Source: Bacteroidota bacterium (GTDB lineage Bacteria; Bacteroidota; Bacteroidia; J057; JAJTIE01). From it: a stretch of DNA of 36,770 bases. Under the pieces are notes generated by a model that worked only from the letters and a program-made list of their open reading frames with translations, had not been told where the DNA came from and did not search any database. A program made the translations under genes and the position numbers. This document shows positions 18,187 to 26,147 of this stretch, one piece after another; the first letter of the stretch is position 1; the number at the start of each line of letters is the position of its first letter. The stretch lies in contig JAHBTG010000022.1 in the NCBI GenBank assembly GCA_019638695.1, forward strand, positions 1-36,770, read 5' to 3'.

Positions 18187-18232
18187 TTCTGCCACCCGTG
18201 CGAAATACATTATTCTGGGTTTGGAAAATGCC

Positions 18233-18240
18233 TATTTTTG
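18233..18240 (+). promoter_or_regulatory. -7 promoter element TATTTTTG of nuoH
   Basis: An exact TAnnTTTG match, 27 nt before the ATG. It indicates that nuoH is transcribed on its own and not as part of a nuo operon. Confidence 0.55.
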
Positions 18241-18267
18241 CCCTAACCGTTAAACCGAAGATCTTAC

Positions 18268-19341
18268 ATGAACGCATTGCTTCTTTCCTGGCTGCAGGCA
18301 GATGTAGCCACATTGTTGGTGGAAAAGCTCATTTTCGCGGGTATTGTGGTGTTTGTTATGCTCACCACGGCCGCCTACACCGTATATGCCGAACGCAAGG
18401 TGGCCGCTTTCATTCAGCAACGCCCCGGTCCTAACCGGGTAGGCCCGCTGGGACTGCTGCAACCGGCTGCCGATGCGGTGAAGCTGATCCTCAAGGAAGA
18501 TATTGTCCCCAGTGATAGCAGCAAGTTCCTGCATTTCCTGGCGCCTGTAATCACTGTCACTTTGGCAGTGCTGGGGCTTGCCATGATGCCTTTTGCCAAG
18601 GGGCTCATCCTATTTGATGCCAACATCGGCATTTTGTTTGTGCTGGGCGTGGCCTCCATTGCCGTATATGGCGTGACCCTTGCCGGCTGGGCCAGTAACA
18701 GCAAGTATGCCCTGCTGGGCGGGCTTCGCAGCTCTGCGCAGATGATCTCCTATGAACTTTCCATGGGGCTTTCCGTGATAAGTGTCATATTGCTTACCAA
18801 CCAGTTCTTTGCCGGTGATGAATTTCTGCGGATCACCTCCATTGTAGAGGCCCAGCGCGATGCCTGGTTCTTTTTGCTGAACCCTATCGGTTTCTTCATA
18901 TTTGTGATCACCGCTTTTGCAGAGACCAACCGCACTCCCTTTGACCTGGTGGAAGCTGAGCAGGAACTGGTCGGTGGTTTCCACACGGAATACAGCGGTA
19001 TGAAGTTTGGCGCATTTTTTGTGGGAGAATACCTGAGCGTAGTGGTCATGAGCGGCCTGATCACTACCCTGTTCTTTGGCGGCTATCTGGGTCCCTTTGA
19101 GGAAACACTGGGTGTAGCCGGATGGAGCCCGTTATGGATCACTCTGTGGGGGATTGCCTGGTTTGGCGCCAAGACCTTGTTCTGGGTGTTTATATTCCTG
19201 TGGGTGCGCTGGACACTGCCCCGCTTCAAATATAACCAGCTCATGAGCCTGGGATGGAAACGCACCTTACCCATTGCCCTGGTAAACCTTATGCTGATAG
19301 CCGCATTGCTCTCTTTTGGGGCCTATGACTGGCTGAAATAA
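18268..19341 (+). CDS. nuoH: NADH-quinone oxidoreductase subunit H
   Basis: 357 residues with about eight to nine membrane helices. Family motifs are YAERKVAAFIQQRPGPNRVGP, LLQPAADAVKLILKED, GWASNSKYALLGGLRSSAQMISYEL and FAETNRTPFDLVEAEQELVGGF. NuoH (ND1) forms much of the quinone-binding cavity where the membrane arm meets the hydrophilic arm of complex I. In most genomes it lies between nuoG and nuoI. Here its neighbours are a WbqC-like gene and clpC, and no other nuo gene is in the window. The frame is intact with every conserved loop present, so it is probably functional. Confidence 0.97.
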   Translation: MNALLLSWLQADVATLLVEKLIFAGIVVFVMLTTAAYTVYAERKVAAFIQQRPGPNRVGPLGLLQPAADAVKLILKEDIVPSDSSKFLHFLAPVITVTLAVLGLAMMPFAKGLILFDANIGILFVLGVASIAVYGVTLAGWASNSKYALLGGLRSSAQMISYELSMGLSVISVILLTNQFFAGDEFLRITSIVEAQRDAWFFLLNPIGFFIFVITAFAETNRTPFDLVEAEQELVGGFHTEYSGMKFGAFFVGEYLSVVVMSGLITTLFFGGYLGPFEETLGVAGWSPLWITLWGIAWFGAKTLFWVFIFLWVRWTLPRFKYNQLMSLGWKRTLPIALVNLMLIAALLSFGAYDWLK

Positions 19342-19401
19342 AAAAGTGGAATACTAAACGAATTTTCTGGCAAAAGCGTATTTGCCTTAAGTATCAAAAG
19401 C

Positions 19402-21957
19402 ATGGAAGCTAATTTTTCAAATAGAGTACGGGATGTCATATCCTATAGCCGGGAAGAAGCACTGCGGCTGGGACATGATTATATAGGCACCGAACACCTC
19501 CTGCTGGGGCTTATCCGCGAAGGCGAAGGATATGCCATCAAGCTGCTCATGAGCCTGGGGGTGGACATCCAGAAGCTGCGTAAGGCCATTGAAGATTCGG
19601 TGAAGATCACCAACAGCAATGTGCATATCGGGAATATCCCGCTGACCAAACAGGCGGAGAAAGTACTGAAACTGACCTACCTGGAGGCCCGCTATTTCAA
19701 GAGCGACCTTATCGGTACAGAGCATCTGCTCCTCAGCCTCTTGCGCGACGATGATAATATTGCCGCCCAGATCCTTTCCCGCTTTGGCGTAAGCTATGAG
19801 ATGGTGAAGCATGAGCTGGAAAACAGCGGCGAGGAGATTCGCATGTCCCTGCCTTCCGAACCCAGCGATCCTGCCGGTGCCGGTGACGCCGGGGGCAGCG
19901 GTGCCGAGCGTGGCAAGAAGAATGTGAAGAGCAAGACCCCGGTACTGGATAACTTTGGCCGGGATCTTACCCGCATGGCCGAAGACGGCAAACTGGATCC
20001 CATCATTGGCCGTGCCGAAGAGATAGAGCGTGTGGCGCAGGTATTGAGCCGCCGCAAGAAGAATAACCCGGTGCTGATCGGGGACCCCGGTGTGGGTAAA
20101 ACTGCCATTGCAGAAGGATTGGCACTGCGTATTGTGCAGCGTAAGGTGAGCCGTGTGCTGTTTAACAAGCGCGTCGTCAGCCTGGACATTGCCAGCCTGG
20201 TAGCCGGTACCAAGTACCGCGGTCAGTTTGAAGAGCGCATGAAGGCTGTCCTTTCCGAACTGGAAAAGAGCCCCGAGGTCATCCTGTTCATAGACGAGCT
20301 CCACACGATTGTGGGCGCCGGTGGTGCCAGCGGCAGCCTCGACGCCAGCAATATGTTCAAGCCCGCCCTGGCGCGCGGCGAGATCCAGTGCATAGGGGCC
20401 ACCACCCTGGACGAGTACCGCCAGTTCATTGAGAAGGACGGCGCCCTGGAACGCCGTTTCCAGAAGATCATGGTAGATCCCACCTCGCCCGAGGAGACTA
20501 TCGAGATCCTCCATAACATCAAGAACAAGTACGAAGACCACCACAACGTCAACTATACGGATGAGGCAATAGAAGCCTGTGTGAAGCTGAGTGAGCGGTA
20601 TATACCGGACAAGAACTTCCCGGATAAAGCCATAGATGTGCTGGATGAAGCCGGTAGCCGGGTGCATCTCAGCAATATCACGGTGCCGGATAGCGTCCTT
20701 AAGCTCGAAGCCAAGATAGAGGAGATTAAGGAGCAGAAGAATAAGGTGGTCAAAAGCCAGCGCTATGAAGAGGCCGCTCAGTTGCGAGACCAGGAGAAGC
20801 GATACCTGGAAGAACTGGAGACCGCTAAACTTGCCTGGGAAGAAGAAACCAAGAGCAAACGCTACACCGTTACGGAAGACAATGTGGCCGAAGTGGTTTC
20901 CATGATGACGGGTATCCCCGTACGCAAGGTTGCCCAGGGAGATATTGCCAAGCTTCAGGGCATGGCCCAGGAGCTCCGTAGCAAGATCATTGGCCAGGAT
21001 GAGGCGGTTGAGAAACTGGCCAAAGCCATCAAACGCAGCCGCACCGGCCTCAAAGATCCCAATAAACCCATCGGCTCCTTTATCTTCCTGGGAAGTACAG
21101 GTATAGGTAAAACGGAGCTGGCCAAGGCCCTGGCGCGTTACCTCTTTGATACCGAAGATGCGCTCATTCGTATAGATATGAGTGAGTATATGGAGAAATT
21201 CTCCGTGAGCCGTCTCATAGGAGCGCCTCCGGGTTATGTGGGATATGAAGAAGGCGGACAGCTTACGGAGAAAGTGCGCCGCAAGCCTTATAGCGTGGTG
21301 CTGCTGGATGAGATAGAAAAGGCCCATCCCGACATCTTCAATATCCTGCTGCAGGTGCTGGATGACGGCATTCTTACAGACGGATTGGGCCGCCGCATCG
21401 ATTTCAAGAATACCATCATTATCATGACTTCCAATGTGGGGGCCAAGGAACTGAAGGAGTTTGGAACCGGTGTGGGCTTCAGTACCACTGCCAAACTGGC
21501 GCAGACCTATGACCATATGAAGAGCACCCTGGAAGGTGCGCTACGTAAGGTCTTCCGTCCGGAGTTTCTCAATCGTGTAGATGATGTGATCATCTTCAAG
21601 GCACTGGAGCGGGAGCATATCCTCAAGATTGTGGATCTGCAACTCAGCAAGGTCTTTGGCCGCATGGAAGAACTGGGCTACTCCATCCAGGTGACGGATA
21701 AGGTCAAGGACTTCCTGGCAGAGCGGGGCTTTGACCAGCAATATGGTGCACGCCCGCTCAACCGCGCTATTCAGAAGCATATAGAAGATGCCATTGCCGA
21801 TGAATTGCTCAGTGCGGAGATGAATGAGAATGATACCATTACCATAGATATCGGCAAAGATGATGAGGTGGTGATCTCTCATGGAAAGTCTGGCAAGCCC
21901 AAGAAGAAAAAAGAACCGAAGGCTGCCGAAACTAAAGATGACGCCAAGGAAGACTAA
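19402..21957 (+). CDS. clpC: ATP-dependent Clp protease ATPase subunit ClpC
   Basis: 851 residues. Two Clp_N repeats (about 1-145, with [13 protein letters not shown] and [12 protein letters not shown]) precede AAA+ domain 1 (Walker [10 protein letters not shown] near 227, Walker [11 protein letters not shown]), a UvrB/C-like middle segment ([20 protein letters not shown]) and AAA+ domain 2 (Walker [20 protein letters not shown] near 564, sensor TSNVGA). The VGF tripeptide in GTGVGFS near residue 690 is the loop that docks on ClpP. It unfolds substrates for ClpP in the cytoplasm. The UvrB/C motif separates ClpC from ClpB and ClpA. No mcsA, mcsB or ctsR is adjacent. A hairpin terminator follows. 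A -7-like GTATTTG lies about 17 nt before the ATG. Confidence 0.97.
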   Translation: MEANFSNRVRDVISYSREEALRLGHDYIGTEHLLLGLIREGEGYAIKLLMSLGVDIQKLRKAIEDSVKITNSNVHIGNIPLTKQAEKVLKLTYLEARYFKSDLIGTEHLLLSLLRDDDNIAAQILSRFGVSYEMVKHELENSGEEIRMSLPSEPSDPAGAGDAGGSGAERGKKNVKSKTPVLDNFGRDLTRMAEDGKLDPIIGRAEEIERVAQVLSRRKKNNPVLIGDPGVGKTAIAEGLALRIVQRKVSRVLFNKRVVSLDIASLVAGTKYRGQFEERMKAVLSELEKSPEVILFIDELHTIVGAGGASGSLDASNMFKPALARGEIQCIGATTLDEYRQFIEKDGALERRFQKIMVDPTSPEETIEILHNIKNKYEDHHNVNYTDEAIEACVKLSERYIPDKNFPDKAIDVLDEAGSRVHLSNITVPDSVLKLEAKIEEIKEQKNKVVKSQRYEEAAQLRDQEKRYLEELETAKLAWEEETKSKRYTVTEDNVAEVVSMMTGIPVRKVAQGDIAKLQGMAQELRSKIIGQDEAVEKLAKAIKRSRTGLKDPNKPIGSFIFLGSTGIGKTELAKALARYLFDTEDALIRIDMSEYMEKFSVSRLIGAPPGYVGYEEGGQLTEKVRRKPYSVVLLDEIEKAHPDIFNILLQVLDDGILTDGLGRRIDFKNTIIIMTSNVGAKELKEFGTGVGFSTTAKLAQTYDHMKSTLEGALRKVFRPEFLNRVDDVIIFKALEREHILKIVDLQLSKVFGRMEELGYSIQVTDKVKDFLAERGFDQQYGARPLNRAIQKHIEDAIADELLSAEMNENDTITIDIGKDDEVVISHGKSGKPKKKKEPKAAETKDDAKED

Positions 21958-21983
21958 GCAGTTTTCCTGCTTTCAGGGTAAGG

Positions 21984-22008
21984 AGCCCCACATGAGTGGG
22001 GCTTTTTT
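21984..22008 (+). terminator. Intrinsic terminator of clpC
   Basis: AGCCCCAC (21984-21991), loop ATGA, GTGGGGCT (21996-22003), then a T run. Confidence 0.9.
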
Positions 22009-22040
22009 ATGTCAATGAATTTGTCAAAATAGCATAAAAA

Positions 22041-22063
22041 AACCCTGCACATTGTGCAGGGTT
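22041..22063 (-). terminator. Intrinsic terminator of the small lipoprotein gene
   Basis: AACCCTGCACA (22041-22051) pairs with TGTGCAGGGTT (22053-22063). On the minus strand it is followed by a run of seven T. Confidence 0.88.
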
Positions 22064-22088
22064 GTCTTTTGAAAAAGAGAGGTCAGAA

Positions 22089-22304
22089 TTACTTCTTAAC
22101 TTCTTCTTTTTTCTGATCGGCAGCAGGAGTTTCGCCCTCAGCAGGAGCGGGAGTCTCCTCAGCGGGAGCAGCCTCGGGAGCAGTTTGCTCGTTTTTGGCA
22201 GCTTCCTCAGTTTTTTCGCCTTCTTTTTTCTCTTCAGCTTTCTTGTCGCAAGCTACGAAAGTGAACGCAGCCATAGCGAACAGGAGGAAAAACAATTTTT
22301 TCAT
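22089..22304 (-). CDS. Small Glu/Lys/Ala-rich lipoprotein
   Basis: 71 residues. The signal peptide MKKLFFLLFAMAAFTFVAC carries a lipobox with Cys19. The mature 53 residues are almost wholly Glu, Lys, Ala, Pro and Thr with no predicted fold, ending KKEEVKK. It looks like a disordered envelope lipoprotein, possibly a spacer or a peptidoglycan-associated tether. No family is recognised and such low-complexity tails are hard to match. It has its own promoter (-33 TTTG and TATATTTG) and terminator, so it is a complete single-gene unit and likely well expressed. Confidence 0.75.
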   Translation of the reverse strand: MKKLFFLLFAMAAFTFVACDKKAEEKKEGEKTEEAAKNEQTAPEAAPAEETPAPAEGETPAADQKKEEVKK

Positions 22305-22339
22305 TTTGTGAAAAATTAAATAGTTGTGAAATGATGCCC

Positions 22340-22369
22340 CAAATATACAGGCTTTTTTTCAAATGCAAA
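22340..22369 (-). promoter_or_regulatory. Promoter of the small lipoprotein gene
   Basis: On the minus strand, TTTG (22369-22366), an 18-nt spacer and TATATTTG (22347-22340), close to the Bacteroidota -33/-7 consensus. The leader is about 30 nt and A/T-rich. Confidence 0.72.
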
Positions 22370-22454
22370 CTTTTCTTAAAAAATATTTCGGGATCCTCAT
22401 TTGAGGTGTTCATAATTCCTGCGGGCATGTGCAAGATATTGGATCACCCCAACG

Positions 22455-22462
22455 CTATTTTG
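22455..22462 (+). promoter_or_regulatory. -7-like element before the coiled-coil membrane protein
   Basis: CTATTTTG: the 7-mer TATTTTG has one base fewer between TA and TTTG than consensus. Its G is exactly 4 nt before ATG 22467, as at several other genes here. Confidence 0.4.
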
Positions 22463-22466
22463 CACT

Positions 22467-23960
22467 ATGCGACACTACTTTCCGTTGATTTTTTGGCTGA
22501 TGTGCTGGGGATGGCTGTTTGCCCTGCAACCGCTGGCTGCTCAGGGTACAGAACCGCTGGACAGGTTTAAGGATACAGGATCCAAGCTCAAGACCTATGC
22601 GCTGGAGTATAAGGAGATGAGTGATGCAGATGCCGGCAATAAGGGGGCTTCTATTCTCAAGCTCCAGCTGGAAGATGTGGTGACGGCTATGGAAGGATAT
22701 CTTGCCGGTACGCTGGAACGCGATGAAATGGCCAAGACTGCCGCCAGCGCCCTGGCGGAAGCCCGCAAGTACAATACTCCAAAGGCTAAAGAAGTAGCAA
22801 GGCTCCTGACCGGCGTGCAGGCTATGGTCAATGACCTGCCGCCCAAACAGCCGCAGAACAATACGGTGGACACACCGGAAGGAACTGCCGGTGCAGATAC
22901 GGACGAAGGTGCTGCCTTGCAGGTGGATCCCCAGCTAAAACGGAACATTGAGGTCAAGGATGCCGGTACCGGCTTGCTGGAGCGTTATATGGTCTACTTG
23001 CTGTTCGGGCTTTATGTGCTGGCTATTCTCTTGCTGGGGTTTGTGCTGGCAGGCATCTACAAGAAAAGAGTGCGCCACTTGAAGCGCGCGCTTACCGATC
23101 TGGAAGCGCGCATGGAGTTGATGACTGAGCGTAAAGAGAATGGGGGGAATTATACAGACATTGTACAGAAAGACCTGATGAAACGTTGGGAACTCCTGGA
23201 GAACAATACCATTGAGTTCATTGCACGTGTGGAGGAGCAGCTCAAAGACCTGCAAAAAAGCCGTGCGTTAAGCAACAAACACCTGGAAGACCGTATGAGC
23301 CAGGTAGAAGCCCAGTTGAGCCGCCAGGACCAGGGAAGCTCCCCGGTTTCGGTGGCAGCCGAAGCGCCCGTCATAGCCCCTGAAACAAGCGCTCCTGCAG
23401 GTTCGGAGGGCGCTTCTATTTCTCCCCCCCGGCCCCCCGCCGCGTCAGGGCACCAGGCTGCCTGTGCCGCCATCAGCCGCCTGCTCAGGGAACTTCCGCT
23501 CATACCCGGTGTGGAGGAAATGGATACCCTGGCGGCTGACCTCTCTGCCGCTGCTCAGCGCCCGAATCTGAACCTCAATCTCAAACCTCTGGCCGAGGTG
23601 CTGCAGCTCTTGTGGTTGCGTGCACAATTTGAAAAAGTGAGCTGGGATGCTTACCAGCAACTGAAGCAACAAGCGGAATCCCTCAACCTTAGGCTCGAAG
23701 ACCAGATGGCCGGACGCATGAGCTTCTCAGAATTTTATGCCGACAATATTCCCGTCAGCCAGATCAGCCCGGACGGGGAGCCTATGTTCCCGGTTCATGA
23801 GATCTCCAATGAAGAGGTCGTGGTGCGTGCACAGACCAGTACCGCCTCCGCAGATGCCGTTAAAAATACCGTATTGCTCACCCTGTTTCCCACGGTAGTG
23901 CAGTTGCAGGAAGGTGCTAAAACGGTACTGGCCAGGGGATACTACGTAGTTTACGGGTAG
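22467..23960 (+). CDS. Membrane-anchored coiled-coil protein of unknown function
   Basis: 497 residues, no family recognised. Order of parts: signal peptide (1-25, ending PLAAQ), a helical extracytoplasmic part (27-120), an acidic linker, one membrane helix (about 175-197, VYLLFGLYVLAILLLGFVLAG), a charged coiled coil (200-285), a Pro/Ala/Ser linker encoded by C-rich DNA near 23424, and a C-terminal domain (330-497) ending in strands VVQLQEGAKTVLARGYYVVYG. With a cleaved signal the C-terminal part would be cytoplasmic. The layout suggests a scaffold or transmembrane sensor. It ends 6 nt before the convergent HExxH gene. Confidence 0.72.
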   Translation: MRHYFPLIFWLMCWGWLFALQPLAAQGTEPLDRFKDTGSKLKTYALEYKEMSDADAGNKGASILKLQLEDVVTAMEGYLAGTLERDEMAKTAASALAEARKYNTPKAKEVARLLTGVQAMVNDLPPKQPQNNTVDTPEGTAGADTDEGAALQVDPQLKRNIEVKDAGTGLLERYMVYLLFGLYVLAILLLGFVLAGIYKKRVRHLKRALTDLEARMELMTERKENGGNYTDIVQKDLMKRWELLENNTIEFIARVEEQLKDLQKSRALSNKHLEDRMSQVEAQLSRQDQGSSPVSVAAEAPVIAPETSAPAGSEGASISPPRPPAASGHQAACAAISRLLRELPLIPGVEEMDTLAADLSAAAQRPNLNLNLKPLAEVLQLLWLRAQFEKVSWDAYQQLKQQAESLNLRLEDQMAGRMSFSEFYADNIPVSQISPDGEPMFPVHEISNEEVVVRAQTSTASADAVKNTVLLTLFPTVVQLQEGAKTVLARGYYVVYG

Positions 23961-23966
23961 TGCCTG

Positions 23967-24641
23967 CTAGTTATAGTCGCGGTCATAGGATTGCCGGAGC
24001 GCTACAAGCTTTGCCTGTAGCCGGGCTTTTAGCCGTTCTGTTTTATGCAGCCTCCTGCCCGTAAGGCCGGTATTTTGTGTGGCCTGTAAGTGTGCCGAGA
24101 GCTGTTCTATCCGCCAGCTGCGGCATAACTGTGTTAGGGCCGATATTTTTTGAGCTTCGGATAAGGTGCTGTCCAATAGCAGATCTCCCACCGCCAGGTT
24201 TTGCATGGCGCCTGCCAACCGGTATTCCCATAAACAGGTGCCCTGGGCTCTCTGCCCTCTTCTGTTGCCTCCAATGGCTTGCGAGTGGGCATAATAAGCT
24301 TCCTTTTCATAAGAAATACGGGAGTACCCGGTTACTGACTGGAGCAGGTAGCTGCCATAGAAACCTGCCAGTGTATCCGTGCGGATCTGCTGCCGGTGTG
24401 TCATTTCATGGATGATCAACCCAAACCACTCTCTTGGGCTCAGGCTTTCCAGGCTGCCCGGGGTAAAGTACACCCTGTTGCCCAGCGTAATAGCATCTAC
24501 ACCGGCGGGCAGCCATCTTCCTGTGCCATACCAGCGGGTGTTTCGCATGGCAGGTACATCATAGCCAAACCCATGTGTCAATACCGCCAGCATCGGCAGG
24601 GTAAGAGTTCCGCCATGCGGCCGGGTGAGCATACCGTTCAT
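23967..24641 (-). CDS. Putative zinc metallopeptidase-like protein (HExxH, DUF4157-like)
   Basis: 224 residues from ATG 24639-24641 (MNGMLTRPHGG). A TTG three codons upstream and a Met three codons downstream are alternatives. The centre reads ITLGNRVYFTPGSLESLSPR, then LIIHEMTHRQQ, with HExxH at about residues 78-82, and SYEKEAYYA about 30 residues later supplies a likely third ligand. This order resembles DUF4157/eCIS-core-type metallopeptidase domains and the short HExxH proteins of Bacteroidota. There is no signal peptide. The C-terminal 90 residues are basic and helical. It is last in a tadA / transporter / this-gene operon, 48 nt after the transporter stop. Activity and substrate are unknown. 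Confidence 0.65.
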   Translation of the reverse strand: MNGMLTRPHGGTLTLPMLAVLTHGFGYDVPAMRNTRWYGTGRWLPAGVDAITLGNRVYFTPGSLESLSPREWFGLIIHEMTHRQQIRTDTLAGFYGSYLLQSVTGYSRISYEKEAYYAHSQAIGGNRRGQRAQGTCLWEYRLAGAMQNLAVGDLLLDSTLSEAQKISALTQLCRSWRIEQLSAHLQATQNTGLTGRRLHKTERLKARLQAKLVALRQSYDRDYN

Positions 24642-24689
24642 GTTCGTCAAGGCGGTAAGTTTTGGGAATATATGAAGAAGTATGGTATC

Positions 24690-25571
24690 TCAGGCTGGTT
24701 TGCCTGTTCTGTTCACTAGCCATACACCCAACAGGATGAGCAACAGGCTCCAGAGATAACTGGGTTTGAAGGCTTCTCCGTCTAGTAAGGCCCAGCCCAG
24801 GGCTACCGCTGGCATAAGGTAGGTGACACTGGCAGTGCCCACTGCGCTGGCCCGTTTGAGCGCATGAAAATAGAGCCATAGGGCCAGGCTGGTGCCCAGT
24901 GCACCCAGCAGAGCCACTGCCGCCAGGGAGTGCAGGACCTGTGGATGCTGCAGCCGAGCCTGGAAGTCTGTGCCCAGTAGTAGGGCTGCCAGCGCTGGTA
25001 ATACCGCAACGGAAAGCCCGAAACCCGTGATGAGTAAAGGAGAGACTGCTGCCAGCCGGTATTTTACAAAATTGGTATTGAAGCCATACAGGCCGGTGGC
25101 CAGGACGATGACCAGCGCATAGACCGGGCTGCCTCCCATCTCGCCCTGCAGTAGTATCAGCCAGCCCGCACCTGCAAGCCCCAGGCCCACGCCCAGCACC
25201 CGCAGCGAGTGCCAGCGCTGCCCGAACAGCAGTATACCCAGCAGCAGGGTGAAGAGGGGCGTCAGGCTATTGAGTATACCTGTGGTTCCGCTGGTTATGT
25301 GGGTCTGGGCCAAAGGAAAGAGTATGGCCGGTATGAGCGTGCCCATAGTGCTGCTTAACAGCAGGCGGTCTTTGGGAAGCTGTGCCCAGTGGCGCCGGAG
25401 GGCAGGTGCCGTAAATGGCAGGATGACTATACCGGCTACCAGGATGCGGAGAATACCCACTTGCAGGTAGGTGAAGGTTACCAGGGCTTTTTTCATGAGG
25501 ATAAAAGAGCTTCCCCATAACAGTGCGCATACCAGGATGATAACCAGTGCGCCGGTGCGGGTGATCTTCAT
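24690..25571 (-). CDS. EamA/DMT-superfamily transporter
   Basis: 293 residues with ten hydrophobic helices in two similar halves. The first half opens with the typical LVCALLWGSSFILMKKAL and includes LTPLFTLLLGILLFGQRW. The second includes SVTYLMPAVALGWALLDGEAF. These are the EamA (DMT) repeats of metabolite exporters for amino acids, nucleosides or other small molecules in the inner membrane. Substrate is not readable. The start ATG overlaps the tadA stop by 4 nt (ATGA), so the genes are translationally coupled. Confidence 0.9.
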   Translation of the reverse strand: MKITRTGALVIILVCALLWGSSFILMKKALVTFTYLQVGILRILVAGIVILPFTAPALRRHWAQLPKDRLLLSSTMGTLIPAILFPLAQTHITSGTTGILNSLTPLFTLLLGILLFGQRWHSLRVLGVGLGLAGAGWLILLQGEMGGSPVYALVIVLATGLYGFNTNFVKYRLAAVSPLLITGFGLSVAVLPALAALLLGTDFQARLQHPQVLHSLAAVALLGALGTSLALWLYFHALKRASAVGTASVTYLMPAVALGWALLDGEAFKPSYLWSLLLILLGVWLVNRTGKPA

Positions 25572-26026
25572 ATTCCCAGGCGCTTTTCGCGGAAGAAAGC
25601 CTTGAGCAGTTCTGCGCAGGCCTCGGCCAGCACACCCGGACTTACCTGTGTTTTGGGGTGCAGCGCTTCCGGCGCTTTGCGGGTAAACCCGTATTTCTCG
25701 TCACTGGCGCCATATACTAGGCGTCCCACCTGTGTCCACTTCATGGCGCCTGCGCACATGACACAGGGCTCCAGTGTCACATACAGCGTGCATTCGGGCA
25801 GATACTTGCCTCCGCCGCCCTGGCAGGCGGCTGTAATGGCCAGCATCTCGGCATGTGCGGTGGGGTCCTGCAGGGTTTCTACCTGGTTCCAGCCTTTGCC
25901 CAGGATACGGTGCTTCCACACGACAAGGGCGCCCACAGGTACCTCTCCCGCTTCATATGCCTGTTCTGCCAGGCGCAGGGCCTGCTGCATAAAGTGCAGG
26001 TCCAGTTCTGTGGTGGCCAGTTCCAT
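25568..26026 (-). CDS. tadA: tRNA-specific adenosine deaminase TadA
   Basis: 152 residues. Zinc deaminase motifs are DPTAHAEM (His58, catalytic Glu60) and LEPCVMCAGAM (Cys88, Cys91). FMQQALRLAEQAYEAGEVPV and VYGASDEKYG are typical of TadA. It converts A34 to inosine in tRNA-Arg(ACG), and that tRNA is encoded at 481-554. Guanine deaminase-like relatives share the fold, but the length and the EVPVGA and YGA.D.K.G motifs favour TadA. First gene of a three-gene minus-strand unit, with TATCTTTG 4 nt before the ATG. Confidence 0.92.
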   Translation of the reverse strand: MELATTELDLHFMQQALRLAEQAYEAGEVPVGALVVWKHRILGKGWNQVETLQDPTAHAEMLAITAACQGGGGKYLPECTLYVTLEPCVMCAGAMKWTQVGRLVYGASDEKYGFTRKAPEALHPKTQVSPGVLAEACAELLKAFFREKRLGI

Positions 26027-26030
26027 GCCG

Positions 26031-26038
26031 CAAAGATA
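26031..26038 (-). promoter_or_regulatory. -7 promoter element TATCTTTG of the tadA operon
   Basis: An exact TAnnTTTG match on the minus strand, 4 nt before the ATG. A TTTG word (26064-26061) lies 22 nt further upstream, slightly beyond the usual -33 distance. Confidence 0.6.
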
Positions 26039-26108
26039 GTGTATGAAGGTGGCTATGGGGCAAATGACGGGAGTTTGTCTGCCGGCGCTACCTTGCCCGT
26101 ATTTCGTT

Positions 26109-26116
26109 TATATTTG
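26109..26116 (+). promoter_or_regulatory. -7 promoter element TATATTTG of the channel-like gene
   Basis: An exact TAnnTTTG match with a 31-nt gap to ATG 26148. It is divergent from the tadA promoter 70 bp away. Confidence 0.55.
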
Positions 26117-26147
26117 AATACACTAACTGGCTTAGCCTACATACCTG

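Noticed and set aside
19417-21516. 699-codon open frame on the minus strand opposite clpC
   Set aside because: It lies fully inside the well-conserved clpC gene, has no recognisable domain and has the composition of a complement of biased codons. The clpC frame shows all family motifs.
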